From an uncultured Rhizobiaceae bacterium (GTDB taxonomy: Bacteria > Pseudomonadota > Alphaproteobacteria > Rhizobiales > Rhizobiaceae), in NCBI GenBank assembly GCA_958296345.1, contig CATQIJ010000013.1, positions 186,001 to 250,000 on the forward strand: DNA of 64,000 bases, written 5' to 3'. Numbering within the stretch: position 1 is the first letter of the stretch; each line of letters starts with the position of its first letter. Below, in pieces: positions 36,718 to 46,209 of the stretch. The translations under genes and the position numbers were made by a program. The notes below the pieces were generated by a model, which searched no databases, was not told the DNA's origin, and worked only from the letters and a program-made list of their open reading frames with translations.

Positions 36718-37924
36718 TTCCAGAAGGTTGGACAACGACTACAATTGGAGACTGTTTACTAGATGCAACCACTCGAAATGTGGACGATAAATTTTCCCAT
36801 GACGATTTAAAATCGGTCAACAAAACTTTGGGCATGATACCAATGAAGGATCGCGTAAAGGGTAAAAGTGTAGAACGTGCTAAAATCGTCAAATGCGGAT
36901 GGTTTGCTTATAACCCGATGCGTATAAATGTAGGCTCTATTTGTAGATGGCATGCGCAGTCAGACTGTATTGTAAGCCCTGACTATGTGGTTTTTAAATG
37001 TGACGAAGACCATCTACTTGGCGACTATTTGGAACATTATCGAAAATCTCACAGATGGACAAAATTTATGGAGGACGCTGGCAGCGGTAGTGTTCGAATT
37101 AGAATCTACTTGAATGACCTCAAGCAGCTGGCGTGTATTCTCCCCCCACTTTCAGAACAACAGCGTATCGCTGAAATTCTTTCAACGTGGATCAAGCCAT
37201 TGAGGTGACGGAAAAGCTGATCGCCAATAGTGAGGCGCAGAAAAAAGCACTCATGCAACGACTCCTTACAGGTAAAAAACGCTTGCCGGGATTTGATGGA
37301 GAGTGGAATCCCAAAACACTAGATGCATTGGGCAAAACCTACACTGGCCTATCAGGAAAAACCAAAGCCGACTTTGGCTCTGGAAAACCGTTTGTCCCAT
37401 ACAAAAACGTTTTTGCAAATGTCGAACTAAATATGAGTGCACTGGAATTTGTTCGCCTATCTGACGGTGAAAAGCAGAACATTGTCAAATCTGGGGATAT
37501 CATCTTTACCACCTCATCTGAAACACCCGAAGAAGTGGGTATGAGTTCAGCGGTACTGATGGATATAGGTGAGCTTTACCTTAATAGTTTTTGCTTTGGA
37601 TTTAGAATAGAAAAGCAAGATGAATTTCTGCCAAGTTTTGCGAAGCATCTTTTTCGCTCTGCTGAGTTGCGACGCGCTATTTCATCTTTGGCGCAGGGTT
37701 CAACGAGATACAATCTTTCAAAGAACGAATTTTTAAAAATAAACATCCACATGCCAAAACGAGCTGAACAGGAACAAATCGTAGAAGTTCTGGATGCGGT
37801 TGAAGCCGTGCATGCTAAAGAACAAATGAAACTCAAAAAATTAAAATCCGAGAAGTCAGCTCTAATACAACAGCTCCTTGCAGGCAAACGCCGTGTGAAA
37901 ATTGAGGAGGGTATCATTGCTTAA
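36714..37924 (+). pseudogene. hsdS: Type I restriction specificity subunit, one-base frameshift
   Basis: DNA-recognition subunit with two target-recognition domains. Domain 1 starts PEGWTTTTIGDCLLDATTRN and ends at the first conserved helix (LPPLSEQQRIAEILST). At about 37183 one G is missing, so the frame ends PLR; the next frame continues DQAIEVTEKLIANSEAQKKA, domain 2, and the second helix EQIVEVLDAVEAVHAKE. About 403 residues when repaired, the standard two-domain size. It begins in an ATGA overlap with rhuM and ends just inside kwaA. Confidence 0.87.
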
Positions 37925-38450
37925 TACACTTGCAAAATTGATGCTTACGGGTACAGCCTTAGCACCTATAGCCTTGGTATATGCTTGGGTGCTGTACGCC
38001 GAAGGAAAATGTATTTATGCGTTTTATTTGGTAACCGCTTCTATCATATTGCTTGGGCTCATGCTCTGGATTCTCAAATATTGTAAGGCGAATTTGGAAC
38101 GCTCTAAGTTCAAAGTTACATCGATTGAAGCCGCAGATCGTGAACATATCACGTTCATTTTATTATACCTATCTCCTTTATTTGTGGCCGAGTTTGGTGA
38201 CCTAAATTGGAACGTCTTGATCCCTACACTTATTGTCTTTTTGCTCGTGATCAGCACTGGCTATGGATATCATTTTAACCCACTTTTGGGTCTTCTCGGT
38301 TGGCACTTTTATAAAGTTAGTACCGAAGAAGGTGTTTCATATGTCCTGATAACCAAGAAGGAACTGCGTTCGGCAAAGCAGTGTCTCAAGGTCGGTCAGT
38401 TGACTGAATATATTGTTATTGAACTTGCCGAGAATGAGAACGGCAAATGA
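37917..38450 (+). CDS. kwaA: Kiwa anti-phage defence protein KwaA (membrane)
   Basis: Membrane sensor component of the Kiwa defence system, 177 residues. Four hydrophobic helices are evident (ALAPIALVYAWVLYA, IILLGLMLWILKY, FILLYLSPLFVAEFG, IPTLIVFLLVISTGYGY), and the short cytoplasmic C-terminus is charged. TTG 37917 is the likely start because AGGAGG lies six bases upstream; it overlaps the hsdS stop. Assignment rests on the size, helix pattern and the following DUF4868 gene, to which it is joined by an ATGA overlap. Intact, unlike its RM neighbours. Confidence 0.8.
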   Translation: MLNTLAKLMLTGTALAPIALVYAWVLYAEGKCIYAFYLVTASIILLGLMLWILKYCKANLERSKFKVTSIEAADREHITFILLYLSPLFVAEFGDLNWNVLIPTLIVFLLVISTGYGYHFNPLLGLLGWHFYKVSTEEGVSYVLITKKELRSAKQCLKVGQLTEYIVIELAENENGK

Positions 38451-39307
38451 CACTTTTAGCTTATTGCAAAAACAATCAGGGTAATGCGGTTAAACGTATT
38501 CCAATGACTAATCCAGTTCAGCAAGGTTTAGAAACCTTATTCGCTGATCAGGAAAATAACTTTCGAGTTAATCGTCCGAATGAGGTTGAATTTAATGGAG
38601 ATTGGAAGCCAGACGAAGACGAGTTGATAACCCTTGATATGACGCCAGAAGTGAATTTGTTGGTTCAAGCGGCAGAGGGTAACGCATTAGCACTTCCTGT
38701 GATCGACACGGCAAACTTTGAAAGCGAAGGCATTAAAGCTATATTTACAAGCACTGGGAATGTTGGAGCAACAAGGTTAAGAATACAAAGATTTACAGGA
38801 CAGCAGCTTTTAAATCGTCGCCGTGCGTTACTGCTTCAGAATAATAATTTCAGAGAGTTGTCCGAAACGGCATTTACTATCGGCACCAGTTTAACGTGTG
38901 TGGTTGAGAATGGATTGTTGAAGTTTGACAGTTATCACAATCTTCGAGCCATTTTTGATCTTTCTGAGTTTTTTGAAGAAGCTACTGACGAAGATATTGA
39001 TAAATTTTCAGCTCACGCTTCAATCAGCATTCAGGATGTCGTTGCATTCAAAGGTGCAGCCTCCCAAACAATACGTAAGCTTGTGCACAAAGTGTTAAAC
39101 TCGGATGTTTTGAGCGATTATACTCCGCAAGAAATCCAGCAAGGGGCTGCTGCGGTTGGACTCGGCATCAATCTGAATAATGGAGCAATTGAAGTACCGG
39201 ATGACAAAGCACTTGCGCGACGGTTTTTACGTTTTCTTGATGATGGTGTTTATGAAGCCCCTTTGACTGGCAATCGGTATGTTACCAATTCCAAAAAGGC
39301 GATTTGA
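38447..39307 (+). CDS. kwaB: Kiwa anti-phage defence protein KwaB (DUF4868)
   Basis: Soluble DNA-binding effector of Kiwa, 286 residues; E. coli KwaB is about 315. DUF4868 features are visible: the N-terminal strand region, AIFDLSEFFEEATDEDIDKF, and the C-terminal signature ARRFLRFLDDGVYEAPLTG followed by NRYVTNSKK. It is coupled to kwaA by ATGA, and hsdR begins one base after its stop. In known Kiwa systems KwaA senses phage at the membrane and KwaB acts on phage DNA; that is from the family, not this sequence. Complete and probably functional. Confidence 0.82.
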   Translation: MTLLAYCKNNQGNAVKRIPMTNPVQQGLETLFADQENNFRVNRPNEVEFNGDWKPDEDELITLDMTPEVNLLVQAAEGNALALPVIDTANFESEGIKAIFTSTGNVGATRLRIQRFTGQQLLNRRRALLLQNNNFRELSETAFTIGTSLTCVVENGLLKFDSYHNLRAIFDLSEFFEEATDEDIDKFSAHASISIQDVVAFKGAASQTIRKLVHKVLNSDVLSDYTPQEIQQGAAAVGLGINLNNGAIEVPDDKALARRFLRFLDDGVYEAPLTGNRYVTNSKKAI

Positions 39308-39308
39308 T

Positions 39309-42300
39309 ATGAATCAATCACCAAGCACCGCTGAAATATATTCCGCACATATCCCTGCGCTTCAAACACTTACCTCAATGGGATGGTCATTTATGTCTGC
39401 CGCTGATTGTATGGCGTTACGCGGTAGCAACAAAGTCATTATTCTTAAAAGTATATTGATTGATGAGCTAAAGAAACGCCATTTTGAATTTAAAGGACAA
39501 ACTTACCCCCTCTCACCAAATGCCATTGATCAGATTGTTCGTGATCTATCATCGCCCGGAATGCAGGAAGGATTGCTGACAGCAAGCGAACGGCTTTACA
39601 ATGCTATGACATTAGGCATCACGGTTACTGAGTTTGTTGAAGGTAAACGCCATTCCGTTACAGTCAAAATAATTGATTGGGAAATCCCTGAAAATAATAG
39701 TTTTCATGTCACAGAAGAATATGAAATTCTTTCACATGATGGAACGCATACTCGCCGCCCCGATCTTGTTTGTTTAATTAACGGTCTTCCATTGATCGTG
39801 ATTGAAGCAAAGAGACCAGATTCCGGTAATCCAAATAAATCTATGGTGGAAGAAGGTATCAGTCAGTCGATACGCAACCAAAAGAGTGATGAAATCCCAC
39901 ATCTTTTTGCGTATTCTCAGCTTCTCCTATCTGTTAGTGGAACAGAGGGAAAATATGCAACAACCAAAACACCGAAAAAATTCTGGGCAAATTGGCGTGA
40001 AGAGGAAATTGATGAAGTTCAGTTTTCACAAATCAAGAACAAGGCTTTGCCTCATGATTTAAAAAATGCGTTGCTGAACGATAAACCTAGAAGTGTTCAA
40101 AACCATTTTGAAAAGCTATGGGAGGGAGAGCAGTTCGTTACGGATCAAGATCGGCTTTTGATAAGCCTTTTATCCAAAGATCGTATTTTGGAGTTTATCC
40201 GTTTTTTCATTTTATACGATAGAAAAATTGGAAAAGTTGCGGCTCGTTATCAGCAGGTATTCGGGATTAAGGCACTTGTGTCTCGCATTTCGACACTGAG
40301 GCCTGATGGTGGGCGTGAAGGCGGTGTCATATGGCATACAACAGGATCAGGCAAAAGCCTCACAATGGTGTTTTTATGTAAGGCGCTTTTACTCCATCAA
40401 AATCTTACTCAATGTCGTGTGCTTGTAATAACTGATCGCGTTGATCTGGAAAAACAGCTCGCACGAACGTTTTTACAAGGTGGCGCACTTGGAGAAACAA
40501 AAGGCCTAAAAAAAGAAGAAAATCGTGCTAAAGCATCAACTGGCCGTGATCTTGCGAAACGAATTGGTAAAGGCAATGAGCGTATTATTTTTTCAATTAT
40601 CAACAAGTTTGGTACGGCAGCAAAATTACCTGAATGCTACAACCCAAGTGAAAATTTTATCGTACTAATCGACGAGGGGCATCGAAGCCAAAGCGGTGAA
40701 AATCATGAGAGGATGAGAAAAGCATTGCCCAATGCATCCTACGTGGCATTTACAGGCACCCCACTTCTAAAAAATGATAAGACGACTAACAAATTTGGTT
40801 CAATTGTTCACACATATACGATGCAACGTGCTGTTGACGATGGAACAGTAACACCGCTTCTCTATGAAGAACGACAACCCGTTTTAGATATCAATGCAAA
40901 CGCTATTGATAACTGGTTTGAGAAAATAACAACGAACCTCACTGCTCAGCAACAAAGCGATCTCAAACAAAAATATAGTAAACGAGGACAGGTTTATGGT
41001 TCCGCTGCCCGTATACAGTTAATTGCTTGGGATATTGCTGTCCATTTTGATCAAAACTTTAAAAAGCTCGGTAAAGACCTGAAGGGGCAATTGGCAACGG
41101 ATAGTAAATTATCTGCTATTCGCTACAAAAAAGAATTGGATGCCACAGGATTGGTTTCGAGTGCCATAATCATTTCCCCACCAGATACACGAGAAGGTCA
41201 TAGCGATGTAGACGAAACAGAATTGCCAGAAGTGCAACAATGGTGGAAAGATAATATCAGTGGTGATCCAGAGGAATATGAGCGCAACACTATTGAAGAT
41301 TTTAGCGAAGCTGGTGATCCCGATATTTTGATTGTTGTCGATAAATTATTGACTGGATTTGATGAACCAAAGAACGCCGTACTTTACATAGACAAACCAC
41401 TTAAAGAGCATAATCTTATTCAAGCCATTGCGCGTGTAAACCGCCTCCACGAAGAAAAGAAGTTTGGCTTACTCATTGATTATCGTGGCATCCTCAAAGA
41501 GCTCGATACGGCTATTACAAGCTACCATGACCTTGCTGAAAGAACGCAAGGTGGCTTTGATATTGATGATATTGATGGTTTGTATTCAGATGTTGCCACT
41601 GAATATAAACGCCTGCCTTCGTTGCATGAAAGGCTATGGTCAATATTTGATAAGGTGCAAAACAAGTCAGATCGGGAGCAATTTCGACACGTCCTAATTC
41701 CTGATTTAGCAGTAGATGATAGCGGAGTATCAACAGATAGAAGACAGAAGGTCAGAGAAGATTTTTATCAGGCACTTACTGAATTTGGCATGTGTCTAAA
41801 AATAGCACTTGGATCGCGTTCATTTTTTGAGGACACATCAATAAATGAACAGCAAATAGAAACTTACAAACGCGACTTGAAATTTTTTAGTGAATTACGG
41901 CGGGAAGCAAAAAAAGATGCACAAGAAACAATCGACTATAGTGCCTATGAAGATCAAATTCGTCGGCTAGTAGATCGGCATGTAGTTGGTGAAAACGTTA
42001 AAGATGCGGACGGTGTATATCTAGTCAATGAACTTGGCAAATCTGAGAACCCGGAAGGCTGGTCTGATGAAAAGCTTAAAAATGAAACTGATATCATTCG
42101 TACGCGCGTGAAAAAGACGATTGAGCAAGAATTAGCCGATGACCCTTATGCGCAAGCCTATTTTTCTGAACTGTTAAAACAAGCGATTGCAGAAGCTGAG
42201 GCATTGTTTGAACATCCATTTAAGCAATATGCACTGTTTGAAGAATTTGAGCAGGAAGTAAACCAACGAAATCTCCAAGATATTCCTGATAAATTGCAGG

Positions 42301-42575
42301 GCAATAAACATGCCTCCGCTTATTTTGGAATTCTAAAAATGGCCTCTGAAACTGAACAAAATTTAGAAAATGCAGCGAATTTATCACTTCGGATCGAAGC
42401 TCTTGTTATCGAAGCAATTGCTGAAAATTCGCTTAGCCCTCAAAATATTGAAACGTCTATTAGAAAAAATCTTCTACCTCTTCTATTCAAAGACTTCGGC
42501 TTGGATCATGCCAAAGGTATTACAAATAAAATTGTCGAAATCACGAAGCTAGGTTTAGCAAGAGGTAGTTTTTGA
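39309..42575 (+). CDS. hsdR: Type I restriction enzyme R subunit
   Basis: ATP-dependent translocase and endonuclease of the type I system, 1088 residues, full length. The nuclease motif is PD (151-152) ... EAK (166-168) in RRPDLVCLINGLPLIVIEAK. The helicase has Walker A TTGSGKS at about 345, LIDEGHRSQ at about 454 and VAFTGTPLL; the C-terminal helicase lobe has LIQAIARVNR. ATG 39309 directly follows kwaB. No lesion is seen, but type I cleavage needs the M and S subunits, both frameshifted here, so R alone should be inert. Confidence 0.94.
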   Translation: MNQSPSTAEIYSAHIPALQTLTSMGWSFMSAADCMALRGSNKVIILKSILIDELKKRHFEFKGQTYPLSPNAIDQIVRDLSSPGMQEGLLTASERLYNAMTLGITVTEFVEGKRHSVTVKIIDWEIPENNSFHVTEEYEILSHDGTHTRRPDLVCLINGLPLIVIEAKRPDSGNPNKSMVEEGISQSIRNQKSDEIPHLFAYSQLLLSVSGTEGKYATTKTPKKFWANWREEEIDEVQFSQIKNKALPHDLKNALLNDKPRSVQNHFEKLWEGEQFVTDQDRLLISLLSKDRILEFIRFFILYDRKIGKVAARYQQVFGIKALVSRISTLRPDGGREGGVIWHTTGSGKSLTMVFLCKALLLHQNLTQCRVLVITDRVDLEKQLARTFLQGGALGETKGLKKEENRAKASTGRDLAKRIGKGNERIIFSIINKFGTAAKLPECYNPSENFIVLIDEGHRSQSGENHERMRKALPNASYVAFTGTPLLKNDKTTNKFGSIVHTYTMQRAVDDGTVTPLLYEERQPVLDINANAIDNWFEKITTNLTAQQQSDLKQKYSKRGQVYGSAARIQLIAWDIAVHFDQNFKKLGKDLKGQLATDSKLSAIRYKKELDATGLVSSAIIISPPDTREGHSDVDETELPEVQQWWKDNISGDPEEYERNTIEDFSEAGDPDILIVVDKLLTGFDEPKNAVLYIDKPLKEHNLIQAIARVNRLHEEKKFGLLIDYRGILKELDTAITSYHDLAERTQGGFDIDDIDGLYSDVATEYKRLPSLHERLWSIFDKVQNKSDREQFRHVLIPDLAVDDSGVSTDRRQKVREDFYQALTEFGMCLKIALGSRSFFEDTSINEQQIETYKRDLKFFSELRREAKKDAQETIDYSAYEDQIRRLVDRHVVGENVKDADGVYLVNELGKSENPEGWSDEKLKNETDIIRTRVKKTIEQELADDPYAQAYFSELLKQAIAEAEALFEHPFKQYALFEEFEQEVNQRNLQDIPDKLQGNKHASAYFGILKMASETEQNLENAANLSLRIEALVIEAIAENSLSPQNIETSIRKNLLPLLFKDFGLDHAKGITNKIVEITKLGLARGSF

Positions 42576-42576
42576 T

Positions 42577-43302
42577 ATGCCTCATTCCTTTATGTATGGT
42601 GATCATAAAATCTCTTATCAGCTTACTGAAAATCCAAGCCTGCAAACAAAAATCAGAATTCATATTCATTCGGACGGCATCGTAGAAGTGGAAACTCCTC
42701 CGGCAAAAACGCCAGAAGATATTACAAAAGCCATTTATAAACGTGCCAGATGGATTTCGAATAGATTGAACGAAAATTCCGTAGTTAGGGCTAACGTCTT
42801 ACCAAGAGCCTATATAAGTGGTGAAACACATTTCTATCTAGGAAGGCGATATCAATTGAAAGTGTCAGAAAATAATGAGGCACCTTCTTCGGTCAAACTT
42901 AAAGGTGGTCATATCCAAATTATATTACCTATTATTGATCGTACTGCGATTAAGCGCCGTCTTAATGTTTGGTATAGAGGCAGAGCGCTTGAATATTTTC
43001 AACGGCGTGTTGAATCTCTCAGCTCTAACATTCCCTGGATCGAAGTAGCGCCAACAATAAAGCTTTTCAGCATGCAAAAACAATGGGGAAGTTGTTCACC
43101 CAAAGGGGCTTTGCATCTTAATCCTTGGTTGGTGCGTGCGCCACGGGAATGCATTGAATATGTCATAATTCATGAAATATGCCATTTGAAAGAACACAAT
43201 CACAGCAAAAAGTTTTACAGACTACTCGACCAACAATTGCCAAACTGGCGTCACCTAAAAATAAAATTGGATGGAATGGCTGAATTATTGTTATCTGAAT
43301 AA
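42577..43302 (+). CDS. YgjP/WLM-like M48 metallopeptidase domain protein
   Basis: Soluble zinc-peptidase-like protein, 241 residues. The zinc site is HEICH at about 198-202, followed by HNHSKKFYRLLD with the third ligand region; the preceding KQWGSCSPKGALHLNPWLV is the DUF45 (YgjP) signature. Such genes often accompany hsdR at the end of type I operons. It starts one base after the hsdR stop. Substrate and role unknown. Intact. Confidence 0.87.
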   Translation: MPHSFMYGDHKISYQLTENPSLQTKIRIHIHSDGIVEVETPPAKTPEDITKAIYKRARWISNRLNENSVVRANVLPRAYISGETHFYLGRRYQLKVSENNEAPSSVKLKGGHIQIILPIIDRTAIKRRLNVWYRGRALEYFQRRVESLSSNIPWIEVAPTIKLFSMQKQWGSCSPKGALHLNPWLVRAPRECIEYVIIHEICHLKEHNHSKKFYRLLDQQLPNWRHLKIKLDGMAELLLSE

Positions 43303-43406
43303 AACGCTATTTTTACAGAAACACTGCGTCGATTAAGCGCTTTGGTTCGGGATGCAACGGGGCTTTGCCCCTTGCCAAGAGGCCTTGCAGCACTCCGTGC
43401 GGTCAT

Positions 43407-43559
43407 AAAAGCTATATGGATCAGCTCGGTTCATTTGAACCAAACTTTGGGTTTGCAATAGCTATTTTCAATTATGACAATTTGGCAGGCCGCTCAAATG
43501 TGAAAATTCGCGTGGATAGCTTTTGATCGTACAATCTATTTTTTTGGAAAATAGCTATT
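43407..43559. repeat. Cluster of TAGCTAT repeats and palindromes in a convergent intergenic region
   Basis: AATAGCTATTTTC (43457-43469) and its exact inverse GAAAATAGCTATT (43547-43559) flank about 77 bases. Related half copies are AAAAGCTATATGG (about 43407) and GGATAGCTTTTGA (about 43515). GGTTCA-TT-TGAACC (43428-43441) is a separate palindrome, and GGGGCTTTGCCCC lies at about 43359. The region is bounded by two gene ends, so promoter operators are not expected; an oriT, replication or recombination site is more plausible. Confidence 0.5.
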
Positions 43560-43562
43560 GGG

Positions 43563-44300
43563 CTAGTTAATCGGCGTGAAGGACGCGGCTTGTGACATGC
43601 CAGCTTGCGGCGCGATTTCTACCGCTCTTGGAGCGACTGCTTGATAGTCTGTTTTCATCGTCGGTGTCGCGGCTGGCTGCATATCAGTTGGCAGGAATTG
43701 AGCCATAGATGGCGGCATATCTGCTTCCAATTCAGCTTCAAGGGATTCAAGTTCGTCAGTTGTAAAGCCGTCTTGTGACGATAACTCTCTCGCTTCATCC
43801 AGCTTATTTTGATAAATTGCGAGCGCTTCACGTTCCGCTCCCAAGCGAGCCTCTTCTTCCATGAGAGGCTGATATGCTTCCCAACGAGGCGCATTTTCAT
43901 CGATGCTATTGGGATCAATGATATCCTGATCAAGCTCTGTTCCAAACTCATCAAATACTTGGCTACCATCTTCTGTTTTGAACACACGGCGACCATCATC
44001 AAGGACGTGAGCGCGATCCAGTAGCTTTTCCATTTGAGCATGAACTAAATCTAGGGCTTGCTGATTTTCCATCAAAGCTCTGACCGTAGCTTCGTCATAT
44101 TTATCAAGTCTATCATGGAAAGCTTCAATTTGAATTTCAGTTGCAGCGGTCATTTCAACCGCTGTGACCAAATCAAGCGCTGACTGCTCCGCTTGCTCTT
44201 CCTGCTTTTCTTTGCGCTCCTGATCTTCTTTGGCTGCAACGAACGATTCTGCATGTTTATGGCGGCGTTTTAGGGATGCATCAAGGTTTTGGGAATGAAT
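43563..44300 (-). CDS. Element-borne hypothetical protein, acidic coiled coil
   Basis: About 246 residues. The early part is basic and helical (SLKRRHKHAESFVAAKEDQE), then a long glutamate-rich coiled coil, then an acidic segment (DEFGTELDQDIIDPNSIDEN) and a proline/alanine-rich tail. No enzymatic motif. The frame stays open to 44429, but upstream of 44300 it is simply antisense to the resolvase N-terminus. No ATG fits; an ATT at 44300 or a lost start is possible. Divergent from the resolvase gene. Function unknown. Confidence 0.55.
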   Translation of the reverse strand: MHSQNLDASLKRRHKHAESFVAAKEDQERKEKQEEQAEQSALDLVTAVEMTAATEIQIEAFHDRLDKYDEATVRALMENQQALDLVHAQMEKLLDRAHVLDDGRRVFKTEDGSQVFDEFGTELDQDIIDPNSIDENAPRWEAYQPLMEEEARLGAEREALAIYQNKLDEARELSSQDGFTTDELESLEAELEADMPPSMAQFLPTDMQPAATPTMKTDYQAVAPRAVEIAPQAGMSQAASFTPIN

Positions 44301-44864
44301 GGTAAAGATAGGATATCTGCGGGTTAGCACCGAAGAACAAAAACCAGATCGACAAATTGATGGGCTTGCTCCTCTTTGCGATAGACTCCATATCGAGCGT
44401 GTTTCTGCCGCCGCTAAAAAACGCCCCATATTTGAACGGGTAATGAATGAATTACAGTCAGGCGATACGCTGGTTGTTTGGGATTTGGATCGCGCATTTC
44501 GCTCAACCCTTGATGCGCTTACGCATACTAAACAGCTTCAAGAACGTGGCGTTGAATTTCAGGTCGTAACGATGAATATCGACACATCAAAGCCCATGGG
44601 TGAGTTCTTTTTCACAATTGCAGCGGCATTTGGTCAACTTGAGCGGCGCACAATTCCGAACGTACAAAAGAAGGCCTCCGCGCCACTGTAAAACGCGGTA
44701 CGATCTTGGGGCGAAAGCCCATTCTATCAAATCGTCAAATTCTGTCCGCACAACAAAAGCTTGAGACCAAGCAAATGAGTTTGAAAGAAATCGCAGCTTT
44801 TTATGGTGTCGATCCCACCACAATTTCACGCTCTATCAAGCGACTGGAAGAAAAAACCAATTAA
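44299..44864 (+). pseudogene. Small serine recombinase (resolvase/invertase), one-base frameshift
   Basis: Tn3-type resolvase of about 188 residues. The catalytic serine is in IGYLRVSTEEQKPDRQIDGL, the dimer interface in VWDLDRAFRSTLDALTHTKQ, and PMGEFFFTIAAAFGQLER is intact. At about 44653-44656 one T is missing; the other frame continues ISERTKEGLRATVKRGTILG and the C-terminal helix-turn-helix FYGVDPTTISRSIKRL to the stop at 44864. It may resolve multimers of the excised element. The 3' end overlaps the parE stop by four bases. Confidence 0.85.
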
Positions 44865-45148
44865 TCGTCAATCCAGTCTTCTCGCCCATGTCGAACGCGG
44901 ATTATGATCACGTCATTATCGTCTCTAATTTGATATATAATGATATGAGATTGGTGCGGATGCACTCGCACTGGCGGGGATAATTCATCCCGCTGCCGCG
45001 CTATTTTCGGATGATCGGCAATAATACCAAAGGTATGATGAAGGCAAGCATGATAGCTTTCTGCTTGGTTCACACCAAAAAGCTCTGCCCCTTCAAGAAA
45101 TATCGAAATGATATCCTCTTCCGCCTCGTTTGTGAGATGAAAACCCAT
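44861..45148 (-). CDS. parE: ParE-like toxin
   Basis: RelE/ParE-superfamily toxin, 95 residues. The start is FHLTNEAEEDIISIFLEGAE and the end is IIYQIRDDNDVIIIRVRHGR with a terminal acidic EDWIDD. ParE toxins poison DNA gyrase. It overlaps the parD stop by one base (TAATG), the usual antitoxin-toxin order. Intact, while its antitoxin appears frameshifted; if that were real the cell should suffer, which hints that the parD lesion is a sequence error or the toxin is inactive. Confidence 0.85.
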   Translation of the reverse strand: MGFHLTNEAEEDIISIFLEGAELFGVNQAESYHACLHHTFGIIADHPKIARQRDELSPPVRVHPHQSHIIIYQIRDDNDVIIIRVRHGREDWIDD

Positions 45149-45398
45149 TAGCCGTTTTTGTTCGCCTCGTGCCGTTTTTTAGCCTCGTTCAGAACATCAT
45201 CCATTGAATTAGCACTGAGACCGCTTGCCAAGCCTTCATCGACCCGTCTTTGCATATGGCAATTTTATCATTGCGCTCCTGATCTTTACGAATGAGATCG
45301 CGCACATAGTCACTTGCATTGGAATAACGCCCATCAGTCGTTCTTGCGTTTACCCAGTCTTTCATGGGATCGGGTAGCGATATATTCATTGTTGCCAT
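45148..45398 (-). pseudogene. parD: ParD-like antitoxin, one-base frameshift
   Basis: CopG/ParD antitoxin. The N-terminal ribbon-helix-helix is intact (MNISLPDPMKDWVNARTTDG, then SNASDYVRDLIRKDQER). Near 45253-45257 a base is missing; the other frame gives QRRVDEGLASGLSANSMDDV and LNEAKKRHEANKNG to a stop at 45148. Repaired length is about 83 residues. The C-terminal part neutralises the toxin, so the lesion matters. Confidence 0.8.
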
Positions 45399-45486
45399 CG
45401 TTTTATCTCCATAAACCTATTATGACACAAATTGGCAAAGATTGTCAAAATTCAATTCCCCCTGTGCTTGCAGTCGGTCTTCTCGA

Positions 45487-45673
45487 TTAGAATAGTTCAA
45501 ATTGAGCTGTTTTACGAATGTGGTCTTGCCAGTCCTTTGTCTTGGATTCTTTATCCAACCAATCGACAACAAAACAGATAATGTCTTTCATAGACGGCGG
45601 TTCATTTGTCATGAAGAAATGAGATTTATAGCCTGATGCTTGGCTTGCTGTTCGGGAGTAATATTGCCTTGCA
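45487..45673 (-). pseudogene. Small element protein, frameshifted
   Basis: ATG 45673 opens MQGNITPEQQAKHQAI, then a one-base shift near 45625 restores SHFFMTNEPPSMKDIICFVV and WLDKESKTKDWQDHIRKTAQ to the stop at 45487. About 62 residues. No family recognised. A shorter product could start at the internal methionine of MTNEPP. Confidence 0.4.
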
Positions 45674-45679
45674 TCACAA

Positions 45680-46148
45680 TCACTCCGTTTCACTGGTTCG
45701 GTAAATGATCGTTTCACCGGCAATCTCGGTCTGCGTGTATTCACTCACTAAATCACGGGCGAATTTATCAAGATCAATATATGCCTTCATAACGGCGGGC
45801 ATGTCGCCTAGAACATCATGCTCTACAAAATAGCTGGCATGCACCGTTTCAGGATCAAATCTCTTGGCGTGATATTTAACCCCAATGATGAAATTGATTT
45901 TAGCCTCTGCGTTCCAAGTGGTAACGGCCATTAAAAATGGCTTTAAGTTTTTGGGATTAAGTCGCCCATACTGTCGCAAATTCTTGATCAAGAGCATGAC
46001 CTTCAACAAGTTTTATTTCAAATTCAGTGACTTGGCTTCCGGTCATAATCGTCAATTTTGGAAGTGGCGTTTTGCCATTCTTCCACGATTTAAAATTAAA
46101 CCCTTCAATATTAGCCTTAGCTGGTTTCGCGTAAAATATATTTGTCAT
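45680..46148 (-). pseudogene. Element hypothetical protein, frameshifted
   Basis: Two frames make one protein of about 155 residues: MTNIFYAKPAKANIEGFNFK to FATVWAT (stop at 45957), then NPKNLKPFLMAVTTWNAEAK, IIGVKYHAKRFDPETVHASY and a C-terminal acidic part to 45680. The lesion is near 45960. The lack of membrane segments suggests a cytoplasmic protein. Not recognised; it belongs to the minus-strand element operon from 48.2 to 45.5 kb. Confidence 0.5.
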
Positions 46149-46209
46149 TTTTTTCTTTCTTCAAGTGATAGTTTTATAATTGGGCGCGCCGGCGCAAATA
46201 ATTGATAAT

